Shown: in pieces, positions 8,117-17,177 of the stretch
Numbering within the stretch: the stretch's first letter is position 1
How the letters are laid out: each line of letters starts with the position of its first letter
NCBI RefSeq assembly: GCF_052118845.1
Contig: NZ_JBQKGJ010000019.1
Span: 1 to 64,000 of the forward strand
DNA length: 64,000 bases
Direction: 5' to 3'
DNA from: Bilifractor sp002394235
Lineage (GTDB): Bacteria > Bacillota > Clostridia > Lachnospirales > Lachnospiraceae
Position numbers and translations under genes: made by a program
Notes under the pieces: generated by a model
Databases searched by the model: none
Told to the model about the DNA's origin: nothing
What the model saw: only the letters and a program-made list of their open reading frames with translations

Positions 8117-9895
8117 TCAGTGACCCGCGAAGTGTTCCTTCGCGAATTCCATATCCTGCACCAGCTCCGCAGCCCCAAGATAATTGCCCTTCCGGTCTCT
8201 TACGGCAAGATAGTTCACCAGCATGGTTCTTCCGTTTTTCTCCATCCATACCGGTACACTGTCCCTGCTTCCGTCCCGGAAGCTGTCCAGAATACTGCGG
8301 ACCATGGGCTCTACCTTTGGCGGATGGCAGGAAAAGACCTCCCGGTCAATGGCCATTCCCGCACGCTTGAAGACCTTCGGTCCCTCATTGAAGTAGCGGT
8401 TGATGTTGTCCGCATCAATAAAACTGATCTCCATCGGTATGGTGTTCAGCAGTGCTGTAAGCTGCGGAACCGTCATATGTCCGCCCGGCATCACAACCTC
8501 GCCCTGGGAGAGGCCAGGCTTTTCTGCCTTTTTCTCTGCGTTCAGAGCCTGCTCCGCTTCTTCCCAGTCCGTAAAGGACTGACCGAGGATCTCCGTATAA
8601 TCTCCGGAGTCCCGGTACACCGAATACCAGTCTTCCGCCGTGAAATTCACCGCGCAGATCGGGAAGAGAATATTATTTTCTTTGTAAATCATTTCCTCCG
8701 CCCGGTCAAGCACCGCCGACAGCCGGCCGTACCAGTCGTCGTCGTGATCTTCATCCTTTGAAAGCGCACTGATCTCGTCGCGGATCTCATCATCCACGGT
8801 CCACATGACATCTGACGGGCCGGAGATATCATAACGCACCTTCAGATGCGGATAGAGCAGATCTCCTTTCTTCGCGTAGTGAACTGCAATCTCGCGAAGC
8901 TGTGACATAAGCCTGTCGTCCGCACTCTTTCCGGCGACAGCCTCACGCGCACGGAGAAGAAGCGTCTCGATTGCCTGATTCTCCCTCTCAAAGAGATTCA
9001 GCGGATGGCCCGGAACCGACGCGAGCGAAGCCGCCAGCTCTTTGCGGTCGCCCGGATCCGCAGCTGCCGTTGAGGTCATCTCCGCTATACGAGAGAAGTC
9101 TGCTGTCCTCTGCTCAGCGACAGAAGCACCGGCTCTCTTCTTCTCTACAGCAGAGGAAACTCCTGTCGCCCCTGCTGCAACAGAGGAATCTCCGGCCTTC
9201 CCTGCTGCAACAGAGGAGTCTCCGATCTTCTTCATAAGAGAATCCTCTACCGCCTTCTCCGCATTGGCGATCTTCTCTTCTCTTGTCGCACCGTGGAAAA
9301 GCGCGGAATGTACATCGCAGAGCTTCTGCACCTCCTCAAGAGGAGTCCCGGATTTCAGAAGATCCTGCTCCGCTCTCATGATTTCGGAGGCATCAACATC
9401 ACGGAAATTTTTCACAAAATCGGCTCTTACTGCTTCAAGGTCCTCACCGCTGCCGAGTCTTCTCAGGTAGCTCTTGAGAAGTTCGTTGCGCTCCTCAGTC
9501 ATGCCGCCTTCTGTCTGCGCCGCCGCCCGGCTCACACTGCCGCCTTCTGCCTGCGCCGCCTCCCGGCTCACACTGCCACCATCTGCCTGCGCCGCCTCCC
9601 GGCTCACACTGTCACCGGCTGCCTGTGCGTCCTTTGCTTCCTCCCAGGGCATTTTCAGCTCCGGCATTTCTCCCTCGATCTCAAAGCCGTGCGTCATGAG
9701 TGCCATGACCACATCCATCATCGAGATATTTTTCATCTTCGCGCCCTTCGGAATCGTCATGATTCTTCCGACAGAACCGAGCATTCCCTTTTTCGTGATC
9801 TCCCGGAATCCGACGCCGGAAAGGATGTCTCTCAGCTCCGGGTACTCCTGCACCAGTTCATACACAGATTTGTTAAAGTCAATCTTCTTTGCCAT
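8117..9895 (-). CDS. DUF1858/DUF438/hemerythrin/PAS multidomain protein
   Basis: Domains in order: a DUF1858-like N-terminus (DFNKSVYELVQEYPELRDIL), a helical DUF438 region (about 140-230), a hemerythrin-like HHE domain (His in VPGHPLN, IAVHYAKKG and LLYPHLK) and a C-terminal PAS-type domain (from about TIPMEISFIDADN). Two low-complexity stretches interrupt it: three 11-residue repeats of the GGSVSREAAQA type near residue 95, and GDSSVAAG-type repeats near 230-260. The domain set suggests a cytosolic redox, oxygen or nitric-oxide sensor, but the role is unknown. The start at 9895 (GGAG 11 nt upstream) is chosen over ATGs without an SD. The next gene on this strand upstream encodes a bicupin. 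Confidence 0.85.
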   Translation of the reverse strand: MAKKIDFNKSVYELVQEYPELRDILSGVGFREITKKGMLGSVGRIMTIPKGAKMKNISMMDVVMALMTHGFEIEGEMPELKMPWEEAKDAQAAGDSVSREAAQADGGSVSREAAQAEGGSVSRAAAQTEGGMTEERNELLKSYLRRLGSGEDLEAVRADFVKNFRDVDASEIMRAEQDLLKSGTPLEEVQKLCDVHSALFHGATREEKIANAEKAVEDSLMKKIGDSSVAAGKAGDSSVAAGATGVSSAVEKKRAGASVAEQRTADFSRIAEMTSTAAADPGDRKELAASLASVPGHPLNLFERENQAIETLLLRAREAVAGKSADDRLMSQLREIAVHYAKKGDLLYPHLKVRYDISGPSDVMWTVDDEIRDEISALSKDEDHDDDWYGRLSAVLDRAEEMIYKENNILFPICAVNFTAEDWYSVYRDSGDYTEILGQSFTDWEEAEQALNAEKKAEKPGLSQGEVVMPGGHMTVPQLTALLNTIPMEISFIDADNINRYFNEGPKVFKRAGMAIDREVFSCHPPKVEPMVRSILDSFRDGSRDSVPVWMEKNGRTMLVNYLAVRDRKGNYLGAAELVQDMEFAKEHFAGH

Positions 9896-9960
9896 ATCTC
9901 TGCTTACTCCAATACTCATATATATGTACAAGTTCAGACTCAGTTGTCAGTAAACGTCGG

Positions 9961-10614
9961 TCAGTCAAGTGTCAGCAGCAATGCCATCTTGAACTTCTCC
10001 GAGGCCTTCACAAAATGACGTCCTCCCTTAGCAAAATGAAAGTTCTCGCCGGCTTTGATTTTGTGCTCTTTTCCCTCATATCCGATGATTCCCTCTCCGT
10101 CCAGCGCAAAAACAATCGCTTCTCCCGGAGCCGCGTGCTCGGAAAGACCCGTTCCCTTATCAAATGACATCACTACAAATTTCATTTTATCGTTGTGGAC
10201 AACATCCATATTCACAATCCTGCCCGCCTGATAAGGAACCACCTCTGCCAGCTGAAATACCTCACCCGCCTTAATTGTATTGTTCATAATATCCTCCTTC
10301 CGAATTAAAATCTCCGTGTAAACCACGCCCTTCTGCGTGCGCATTCCCATCGGGGTATCTGTCAGAGTCACGATAGCCCCGCCGGCATTCAGTTCCCTGA
10401 TAAATCCTTCTCTTCCATATACTTCCATGCTTCCATCCGCCACCAGAATCAGCTTATAGCTGGAATAAATTTCAGCACTGATATCTGTACCGGCCGCTAA
10501 TGAAAAGTATGTGATAGAATTGGTACCGCTGTACACTTCCCTTGAGATGGTGCATCCCGGAACCGGATTGTTATCTTTTGCAATAGAAAAAACGTCTCCA
10601 ACTTTTTCTTTCAT
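9961..10614 (-). CDS. Two-domain cupin protein
   Basis: The protein is about 217 aa with two successive cupin folds. The second is clear (SEHAAPGEAIVFALDGEGII then KAGENFHFAKGGRHFV) and supplies His/Glu metal ligands. The first has a degenerate metal motif. Bicupins of this size are often small-molecule-binding or sensing proteins; the ligand is unknown. The start at 10614 follows AGGATGGTG by 8 nt. A hairpin with a T7 tract lies 50 nt upstream, so it is probably transcribed separately from the VWA gene. Confidence 0.75.
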   Translation of the reverse strand: MKEKVGDVFSIAKDNNPVPGCTISREVYSGTNSITYFSLAAGTDISAEIYSSYKLILVADGSMEVYGREGFIRELNAGGAIVTLTDTPMGMRTQKGVVYTEILIRKEDIMNNTIKAGEVFQLAEVVPYQAGRIVNMDVVHNDKMKFVVMSFDKGTGLSEHAAPGEAIVFALDGEGIIGYEGKEHKIKAGENFHFAKGGRHFVKASEKFKMALLLTLD

Positions 10615-10662
10615 TTTCTTCACCATCCTTTCCGATACAACACGAGCATACACAAAGGAATC

Positions 10663-10690
10663 AAAAAAATCCGTATCCCAGGATACGGAT
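10663..10690 (-). terminator. Rho-independent terminator
   Basis: A perfect 10-bp stem (ATCCGTATCC with its complement) and 2-nt loop is followed on the minus strand by seven Ts. It lies 145 nt past the VWA gene stop and 50 nt before the bicupin start, so it either ends the moxR-VWA transcript or attenuates the bicupin gene. Confidence 0.8.
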
Positions 10691-10733
10691 CAAACATTTT
10701 TCTCTTTACCAAAACATATTTGCCAAAACATAT

Positions 10734-10779
10734 GCCGCCTTATATCCCTGTTGCATTAGCTACGGGGATATAAGACGGC
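10734..10779. repeat. 15-bp inverted repeat
   Basis: GCCGCCTTATATCCC (10734-10748) and GGGATATAAGACGGC (10765-10779) form a 15-bp stem with one mismatch around a 16-nt loop. A T5 tract follows on the plus strand, but no plus-strand gene ends here. It may be a second hairpin of the terminator region or a remnant element. Confidence 0.55.
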
Positions 10780-10833
10780 CATTATTTTTCTGAAAGGTAT
10801 CAGATACCTATGCTATTAAAACCGGATTCATCT

Positions 10834-12582
10834 TCACAGATTCCTCAGACAGGTCTGCAGCATATTTCCCACCGTATCCGCGAAAAGATCCAGCTTCCGG
10901 ATCCTCGCGAAATGCCTGCCGTAGATATGCTGCACTGCCGGAAGACTTTTTTCATCGCCGGTAAAAACGCACAGAACGGTAATGCCCTGCATCCTTGCCC
11001 GATGCACCTCCGCGGCGGTATCCTCCACACCGGTTGTGCCCGCATAATCCTTGTATGAACCCGCCGAGGTCCGCACCTTGATGGCGTCGTTCGGCTTTCC
11101 GTCAGACAGGACAATCAGCAGCCGGTGATCGGCATCATTTTTTTCGATCATTCCCGCGGCGAGGCGGATCGCCAGACCGTCCCGGTTGGCCCCCGTCGTA
11201 AAATACCGGAAGATGTTCCGGTTCTTCTTCACTTCATGGTAATCACGGAACAGGTTTACAACGGTATATCCATTCATCGAGCAAAACGAATACACTCTGA
11301 CCGGGATTCCGCATCGCGTAAGACTCTCCGCGATCATATAGCCCTGCGCCGCGACAACCGGCTGCCGGTGTACCTGCGAGGTAGACGCGTCCAGCAGAAT
11401 ATCGACCGAAAGATTGCCGCTGTCCCCGGGAAGTACCTTCCGGAAGATACGGTCGTCATCCAATTCAAGCCCGCGCCAGATCAAAGACGCATCGAGCCTC
11501 CCCGAATTCGACTTCACCACCTGATTGTCCATGTGCATCAGCATGGAATTCCGAATCCGATTCGTCAGGCGGAGAATCTCCATGCGGTATTTCGCGACAT
11601 TCTCCTGAAATGCCTCCTCATTTTCCTTCGCCTGCTCCACCGCCTGCTTCCGCATTTTTCCCGCAAAACCGCTCTTCAGCATCTCGTCGTCATACGCGCC
11701 GTCCGTGAAATGAAGATGAACATCCGTATGATTTCCCGTGCAGTACTCCTTCTCCAGCCGGCGCACAGTCTTCTGATCATAGAGAGGCTTCCCGAAATAA
11801 TTTGTGATATACTCCTTTAAACCTTCGTCGGTCTGTGCAGAATACTTCGCAAAAGCAACGCTCAGACGGCTCTGGTCCAGAACCTCACTCCCGTATTCCG
11901 ACAGATGCTCGCCGTATCCGAAGGCGAGCCGGCGGATCGGTCCCATATTTCCGGCCTCTCTCCTCTGCTTTCTCCGCAGGAAAAACAAAGAAAACGGATT
12001 AACACTGCTCTTCGGCACCGGCTTCGTTGATCCCGGCCGCCGGTATGTAAAGTACGTCTCCAGAGTGTCGGCAATCCTGTCGATCACCTGATCCGTATCC
12101 AGGTCCCCGCTCACCTCGATGTCATTCAGAAGCTTCACATCTACGACATCCGGAAGTCCCTCATTCTCGCCCAGGACTCTCCGGAAGTGCCCGTGCATCA
12201 CAGCCAGCACTCTCTGCCCCGCAGAGTCCTCCAGCGCGAAGCTTCCCTCCAGCGATTTCAGCTGACGCTTTGCGTACTCCCGTCTCAGATAAGGAAAAAC
12301 AGGCCTAACATCCTTTTCCTTCTCGAAGGTACAATTCTCCATCGCGATCCAGAAAAGGCTCTCGTAAGCCGTCTGATCAATCTTCTCGTGAAAGGTGTTG
12401 TAGAATCTCTCCAGCTTCTCCCAGTCATAGTGCTTATGTACTGCGCCGACGATACTGTTCCAGTACAGATCGGCGTGCCCTTCTCTGTCGAAGACACGGA
12501 ATCCGGGCTCAATACTATAATTCTCCGCTCCGTTCCAGATCAGATTCGCGGCGCGTTTCTTTTCAAATTCCGAGATTTCCAT
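10834..12582 (-). CDS. VWA-domain protein (CobT/NorD-like)
   Basis: This 582-residue cytosolic protein has a C-terminal von Willebrand A domain. Its MIDAS motif DASTS (in VDILLDASTSQ) and later Asp (IVLSDGKPND) fit a Mg2+-dependent adhesion site. The N-terminal 350 residues are helical and charged. In NorQ/NorD, CobS/CobT and RavA/ViaA, such a protein is the adaptor that links a MoxR AAA+ motor to a client metalloenzyme. Its AAA+ partner is encoded immediately upstream. The client is not obvious; the nearby CO dehydrogenase or DUF438 protein are only guesses. Confidence 0.82.
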   Translation of the reverse strand: MEISEFEKKRAANLIWNGAENYSIEPGFRVFDREGHADLYWNSIVGAVHKHYDWEKLERFYNTFHEKIDQTAYESLFWIAMENCTFEKEKDVRPVFPYLRREYAKRQLKSLEGSFALEDSAGQRVLAVMHGHFRRVLGENEGLPDVVDVKLLNDIEVSGDLDTDQVIDRIADTLETYFTYRRPGSTKPVPKSSVNPFSLFFLRRKQRREAGNMGPIRRLAFGYGEHLSEYGSEVLDQSRLSVAFAKYSAQTDEGLKEYITNYFGKPLYDQKTVRRLEKEYCTGNHTDVHLHFTDGAYDDEMLKSGFAGKMRKQAVEQAKENEEAFQENVAKYRMEILRLTNRIRNSMLMHMDNQVVKSNSGRLDASLIWRGLELDDDRIFRKVLPGDSGNLSVDILLDASTSQVHRQPVVAAQGYMIAESLTRCGIPVRVYSFCSMNGYTVVNLFRDYHEVKKNRNIFRYFTTGANRDGLAIRLAAGMIEKNDADHRLLIVLSDGKPNDAIKVRTSAGSYKDYAGTTGVEDTAAEVHRARMQGITVLCVFTGDEKSLPAVQHIYGRHFARIRKLDLFADTVGNMLQTCLRNL

Positions 12583-12619
12583 ACCCTTTCCTCATATAAT
12601 CTGACAGACGGAACAAGCC

Positions 12620-12695
12620 GCCTGCAGATCTCTTCCCGTCAAATTCCAACACAAGCTGCCTGAAGATCCGTTCCCGTCAAATTCCGACACGCGCT
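12620..12695. repeat. 38-bp tandem repeat, two units
   Basis: Units at 12620-12657 and 12658-12695 share GCCTG.AGATC..TTCCCGTCAAATTCC with a few mismatches. They occupy most of the 136-nt gap between the AAA+ and VWA genes and could alter the spacing of this operon. Confidence 0.75.
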
Positions 12696-12718
12696 GCCCG
12701 CTGCGCAGGCAGCTGTAC

Positions 12719-13648
12719 TCAGTCGCAAAAGATTTTATCTCTCCCGAGATCTCCCGGAAAACGCACGGTAATCATATCCTTGACGAGCTGCCGCTCATAG
12801 TCATCAAAGCATTTGTTGATGATTCCCAGCTCAATGGCGTCGATGACGCCGAGGCCGTGGCGGATCAGATTGATCGATGCCATCAGCCCGCGCAGATCCA
12901 GCGCCTTTGTGGAAATCTCGCCTCCCTCACACTTTCTGCGAATGTCATGGAACAGCTGCGAAAACTGCTCCGCGTACTCCTCCCGGATATCCGGGTACTT
13001 GTCGCGAATCAATTTTTTCAGATTCTCCTCACTGATGACAGGCATCTGAATGATCAGGAACCGCGAGGCGAGTGCCTCATTGACCTCACGGGTTCCAGCG
13101 TACCCGTAGTTCATGGTCCCGATAAACCGCGAAGCCTCATTCAGGCAGATGCGGTCGTATCCCGGAACATCGATGACCCGGCGGAAATCCAGAACGGCGT
13201 GAAGAACAGCCAGCGATTCATTTTTTGCCATATTGATCTCATCAAGAACGCCGAAACCGCCCTCCTCTGCCACCCGCAGAATCGGTCCCTTCCGCAAGCG
13301 AACCGCGCCGTTCTCAAACGTATCCGTTCCAATCAGCGAAGCGGCATCTGTATTGATATAAAGAGAAATATCCCACTCCGGTCTCCCGAAAACCGCGGCC
13401 AGATCCTGCGCCAGAACGTTTTTTCCGGTAGCCTTCGGACCGGACAGAAGCAGATGCTCGCCGACCAGCAGCGCAGACAGTGCTTTTTCCCACACATCCG
13501 CTCCGTAGTAATGGTACATCGGATCCGGTATCCTCCGTTCCATTCCCGGATTCAGCTTATAGTAAGAACGGAAGGATTCGACCTCCGAAAGTATCCGGTC
13601 CGAAATCCCCTCCTTTTTCAAAAAACTGATCATTTCCGTATCACCCAT
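12719..13648 (-). CDS. MoxR-family AAA+ ATPase
   Basis: This 309-residue ATPase shows Walker A (GPKATGKN), Walker B (FGVLDEINMAK) and sensor 1 (FIGTMNYGY), as in the CbbQ/NorQ/MoxR group. These motors act as chaperones that activate or insert cofactors into partner enzymes, together with a VWA protein. The gene just downstream supplies that VWA protein. AAGGAGC upstream of the ATG supports the start. Confidence 0.88.
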   Translation of the reverse strand: MGDTEMISFLKKEGISDRILSEVESFRSYYKLNPGMERRIPDPMYHYYGADVWEKALSALLVGEHLLLSGPKATGKNVLAQDLAAVFGRPEWDISLYINTDAASLIGTDTFENGAVRLRKGPILRVAEEGGFGVLDEINMAKNESLAVLHAVLDFRRVIDVPGYDRICLNEASRFIGTMNYGYAGTREVNEALASRFLIIQMPVISEENLKKLIRDKYPDIREEYAEQFSQLFHDIRRKCEGGEISTKALDLRGLMASINLIRHGLGVIDAIELGIINKCFDDYERQLVKDMITVRFPGDLGRDKIFCD

Positions 13649-13811
13649 CTGATTAACGCTCCTTTTTTCCTATTCCAGTTCGCTGTCCATGCACGGCCTT
13701 CAAGGCACACGGAAATCCACTGCCGCTGCATGAATACCACCGCATAAATACACCACCGCATGAATCCCTCAGAATAAATCCACCGCCGCATGAATACCAC
13801 CGCATTATTAT
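13649..13811. repeat. Short degenerate repeats between cstA and the AAA+ gene
   Basis: The word CCACCGCATGAATA and close variants occur about five times between 13725 and 13806. No gene is visible here. Confidence 0.5.
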
Positions 13812-13813
13812 AT

Positions 13814-13857
13814 CAAAAAGGAGACAGCCCGCACAGATGGCTGATGGCTGTCCCCCT
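13814..13857 (-). terminator. Terminator of the cstA-type gene
   Basis: A stem of about ten pairs (GGGGACAGCC / GGCTGTCTCC on the minus strand) is followed by TTTTTGATA, 80 nt after the stop of the CstA-type gene. Confidence 0.8.
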
Positions 13858-13935
13858 CCTGTCATATTCAGTTGTCACGCACAGCAGCTTGCAGATTCAT
13901 CCATTCCATCCATCCGGAATGGCCTGTGTTACGAT

Positions 13936-15483
13936 TTATGCTGCCGCTCTCTCGCCAGCTTTCTTTTTGCCATTCATCAGAATAACAACAAGATAAACAA
14001 TTGTAAATGCCGCCGCAACTCCGTATGCCGCCGGCCACGGAAGATTGAAGCCGATCTTTGCGTTCAGAATGAACGAGGATGTAACGAATGCATAGAACGC
14101 CGCCGGAATCAGAGGCATCCACACGAACTTTGCTTTTTTGTTGACACACATCCATGCGCCGATGCCGGCAAGTGCAAACAGAGAGATCATCTGGTTGGAC
14201 CATGCGAAATATCTCCAAAGAATGTTGAAGCCGTTCGCATCGAACTTTGCCCATACAAGGATGACTGCAACCAGAGCAAATACCGGAATTGCCAGTCCGA
14301 TACGCTTTGCATTGCTGTCCTGTTTCAGATGGAAGGTATCGGAAAGAGTCAGACGCAGAGCACGCAGAGCGGTATCGCCGGAAGTGATCGGAAGTACAAT
14401 AACTCCGATCAGAGCGATGATTCCGCCTACCGGACCAAGGGCATTCTTGCAGAGCACACCTACCACTGAGGTCGCGCTGATCTTTGTAAGCTCGCCGTTG
14501 ACCATTCCGAAGAATGACCAAACGCCGTCAACCTGCTGCATGGTAACGCCGCCGTTTGCCGCGCCAAGGTTGATCATAGCCATTGCGCCGGCTGCCCAGC
14601 ACATCGCGATGAATCCCTCTACAACCATCATGTTGTAGAAGGTCATGCGGCCTTCCTTCTCGCTCTCGATGGTACGGGAGATCAATGCGGTCTGTGTCGA
14701 ATGGAAGCCGGACAGAATACCGCAGGCAACCGTAACGAAGAAGATCGGGATGAAATGACCGGCACTGAAGTAAGAAGCATAATCAAATCCAGCGCCGTTC
14801 ACCGCTGTATTCCAGCTGCCCCACAGCTCTGTCAGCGGATAGCTTCTCGCGAAAATCGCGATGAAAATACCAACTGCAGAAAATACCAGAATCATACCGA
14901 AAATCGGGTAAATCCGTCCGATGATTTTATCGATCGGGAATACCGTGGCAATCAGATAGTAAACAAAGATTATCGCATACACAATCCAGGTTGTCGGATC
15001 GGTCGGAGCGCCGCTCCATCCGAAAATCTGTGTTGTGGCGATGTCGCCCGGCGTATAGATGAATACCGCGCCGACCAGAAGCAGCAGCAGGCAGATGAAT
15101 ACATCATACAGCCAGAACACAGCCTTATTTGTGTAGTTCTTCACAAAATCCGGCATCTGTGTACCGCCGTCACGGGTGCAGATCATACCGGAAAAATAGT
15201 CGTGCATCGAACCGCCGATGACGTTTCCGATCGGGATCGCAAGGAATGCGATCGGTCCGAACAGAATACCCTGAATCGGTCCCAGGATTGGTCCGGTACC
15301 TGCGATATTCAGAAGGTTAATTAAAGAATTTCTCCAGGTCTTCATTGGAACGTAATCCACACCGTCCTGTTTTGCGTAAGCCGGTGTCTCACGGTCATCC
15401 GGGCCGAAGACTGTCTCGCAAAGCTTTCCGTAGAGTGCGCCGCCTACGAAAAGGATTACGAGACCGATGATAAATGTGATCAT
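13936..15483 (-). CDS. cstA: CstA-family peptide/pyruvate transporter (short form)
   Basis: This polytopic membrane protein is of the carbon-starvation CstA family, whose characterised members import pyruvate or peptides. The family hallmarks are near the N-terminus: GKLCETVFGPDDRETPA, NIAGTGPILGPIQG and GSMHDYFSGM. At 515 aa it is the short clostridial form rather than the roughly 700-residue E. coli type. AAGGAG precedes the ATG by 7 nt. It stands alone between its own terminator and a 421-nt upstream gap, so it is monocistronic. No LytS/LytR-type regulator is adjacent. Confidence 0.9.
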   Translation of the reverse strand: MITFIIGLVILFVGGALYGKLCETVFGPDDRETPAYAKQDGVDYVPMKTWRNSLINLLNIAGTGPILGPIQGILFGPIAFLAIPIGNVIGGSMHDYFSGMICTRDGGTQMPDFVKNYTNKAVFWLYDVFICLLLLLVGAVFIYTPGDIATTQIFGWSGAPTDPTTWIVYAIIFVYYLIATVFPIDKIIGRIYPIFGMILVFSAVGIFIAIFARSYPLTELWGSWNTAVNGAGFDYASYFSAGHFIPIFFVTVACGILSGFHSTQTALISRTIESEKEGRMTFYNMMVVEGFIAMCWAAGAMAMINLGAANGGVTMQQVDGVWSFFGMVNGELTKISATSVVGVLCKNALGPVGGIIALIGVIVLPITSGDTALRALRLTLSDTFHLKQDSNAKRIGLAIPVFALVAVILVWAKFDANGFNILWRYFAWSNQMISLFALAGIGAWMCVNKKAKFVWMPLIPAAFYAFVTSSFILNAKIGFNLPWPAAYGVAAAFTIVYLVVILMNGKKKAGERAAA

Positions 15484-15904
15484 AGCGTATCTCCTTTTCC
15501 TCCCACGGTCCGCTGATCCTTAACGCCGTGGGATATATAATTACTTTTTATTATACCTGCTTTTCATCAAAAAATAATCATTTTTTTATAGTTTTTTTAT
15601 TTTCGATAATTTTTTGTCTGAAACAGGTTATTTCTGCTGATTTTTTGGTCTTGACGGCAGAACTCACGAAAACACCGAAATTTTTATTATTGTTTTCGTT
15701 ACAGAAAAAATTATTTTGTTTCGAAAACGTTTTTCTCTGCAATAATTTGCACGCAATCAGCCCCGAAAACGATTACTTACACACAATCGTCCCCGGGGCT
15801 GCACAATGCATATATCCTTATATTTACCTATATCGCTGTACCACACCGGCGATCCCGCCGGTCAGAAAATCATCGAAAAACCGCCAAACAAAATCGCCGT
15901 ACTC
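15484..15904. promoter_or_regulatory. AT-rich promoter region of cstA with a hairpin
   Basis: This 421-nt gap holds no gene. A TATAAT-type -10 (about 15552-15557, minus strand) lies 70 nt before the CstA start, without a clear -35. At 15758-15801 an interrupted inverted repeat pairs CAGCCCCG with CGGGGCTG and ACGAT with ATCGT. It lies about 100 nt past the end of the 15905-16909 gene and may help end that transcript, though it has no T-tract. Confidence 0.5.
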
Positions 15905-16909
15905 TCACCGGTAATCGCTGACAAGGAAGAGCGGCTTGATCCGCACGACCTCATCATAATCCTGTCTGTCCAGCTGTACGGTGTGATCCATCTGCTTCAG
16001 GTCCTCCTTCAGAACCGCCAGCGCGCCATCCAGATCAGCAGCCCGCTCTTCCTTCAGGATGCGGATCATCCGGTCACAGACAGCCGGATGGCAATAACAG
16101 GCAGGAAGCGGAAACCCCGGATAGCTGTTGATGTGGTGCTGCATATTGTCGAGTGCCTTCTCCCACGCCCGTTCCGCTGATCTCCGGTTCCTGCCCGGCG
16201 TGGGAAGAATTCTGCTGTTCACCATCATCAGAACTGCTGCCGCGCCGATCAGAATCAGCATGATTGCGGTCATTTTCGGGAGCCCGGCACGAAGACCGGC
16301 CAGGGAACCGACAATGCAGCAGATGCCCGCGGCAAGGATCACCGCAGCCAGGGCCTGCCAGCCCGGACGGATCAGATCACAGCTTCTCTTGATCCTGGCT
16401 CTTGCGATCAGCTCCTTGTAAAGCGCCGGTCTCTTATTCAGAATTTCCTTCGCGTTTTCCAGCTTCCGCGCCGCGCGTGCCGCTTCTCCCTCCAGAACGA
16501 CCGAATCCAGCCTCCGACGTCTCTCCTCCTTTTCCCTATCTGCCGCCTCACTTCCGGGCTTTTTCAGAGAAATCTCCGGGTGGGTTCGTTCCAGCTCCGT
16601 GAGCATCTCATCGGCTTCATTCAGGTACCGGAAACTGCACTGCTTCTCCTTTCCATCATCGTAACGGACTACGAGATACAGAATCGGCGTGAGAAACGCC
16701 TTCCCACTGCCCTTGCTGACCGCCACTCTTTTGAACACATGGGTCACCTGAGAATACGGCACATAAAACTTTCTCGGAGTCAGCCATCCTCCGATGTAAA
16801 TCGCTTTCTCTCCCAGGCCGCACTGATCAAACCTCCTGCTCTTCCTGCGGTCCGCCCGGATTTCCTCCGGATCAATTGTTACTGTGCTCAGTGGCTTTGG
16901 TCCACGCAT
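15905..16909 (-). CDS. Two-helix membrane protein of unknown function
   Basis: The protein has 334 aa. The first 110 residues look like a small beta-rich, PH-like cytosolic domain (GLGEKAIYIGGWLTPRKFYVPYSQV). A charged coiled stretch follows (about 115-170), then two adjacent transmembrane helices (about 185-235) and a cytosolic C-terminal domain with conserved-looking CYCHPAVCDRM. No family is recognised. The neighbours are transcribed separately and give no clue. Confidence 0.6.
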   Translation of the reverse strand: MRGPKPLSTVTIDPEEIRADRRKSRRFDQCGLGEKAIYIGGWLTPRKFYVPYSQVTHVFKRVAVSKGSGKAFLTPILYLVVRYDDGKEKQCSFRYLNEADEMLTELERTHPEISLKKPGSEAADREKEERRRRLDSVVLEGEAARAARKLENAKEILNKRPALYKELIARARIKRSCDLIRPGWQALAAVILAAGICCIVGSLAGLRAGLPKMTAIMLILIGAAAVLMMVNSRILPTPGRNRRSAERAWEKALDNMQHHINSYPGFPLPACYCHPAVCDRMIRILKEERAADLDGALAVLKEDLKQMDHTVQLDRQDYDEVVRIKPLFLVSDYR

Positions 16910-17021
16910 TTTCTATCCCTCTCATCCTCCATCACCCAAACCGCACAAAACATTCCCGATGTTTCATTACATACGGCGGTAACAGACTTGCTTCTTCTCC
17001 CATCACCTGATCCGCTCAACG

Positions 17022-17095
17022 CAGGCGGTCTGTATCTGATAAAATTTTTGTATTTTATCAGGCGGTCTGTATCTGATATAGCTTTTGTATTTTGA
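17022..17095. repeat. 37-bp tandem repeat, two units
   Basis: Units at 17022-17058 and 17059-17095 share CAGGCGGTCTGTATCTGATA and TTTTTGTATTTT. They lie upstream of the 15905-16909 gene and may carry or space its promoter. Confidence 0.75.
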
Positions 17096-17177
17096 AAATT
17101 GCAGCCCAAACCGGATCCTCACAAAACGATCTGCAGCGAACCCCGTTTGTCGCGCTGTTTAGAAGCATCACAAGGGA

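Noticed and set aside
10834..13648. Cobaltochelatase CobS/CobT for B12 synthesis
   Set aside because: The AAA+/VWA pair resembles many MoxR systems, and no cobalamin biosynthesis genes are nearby.
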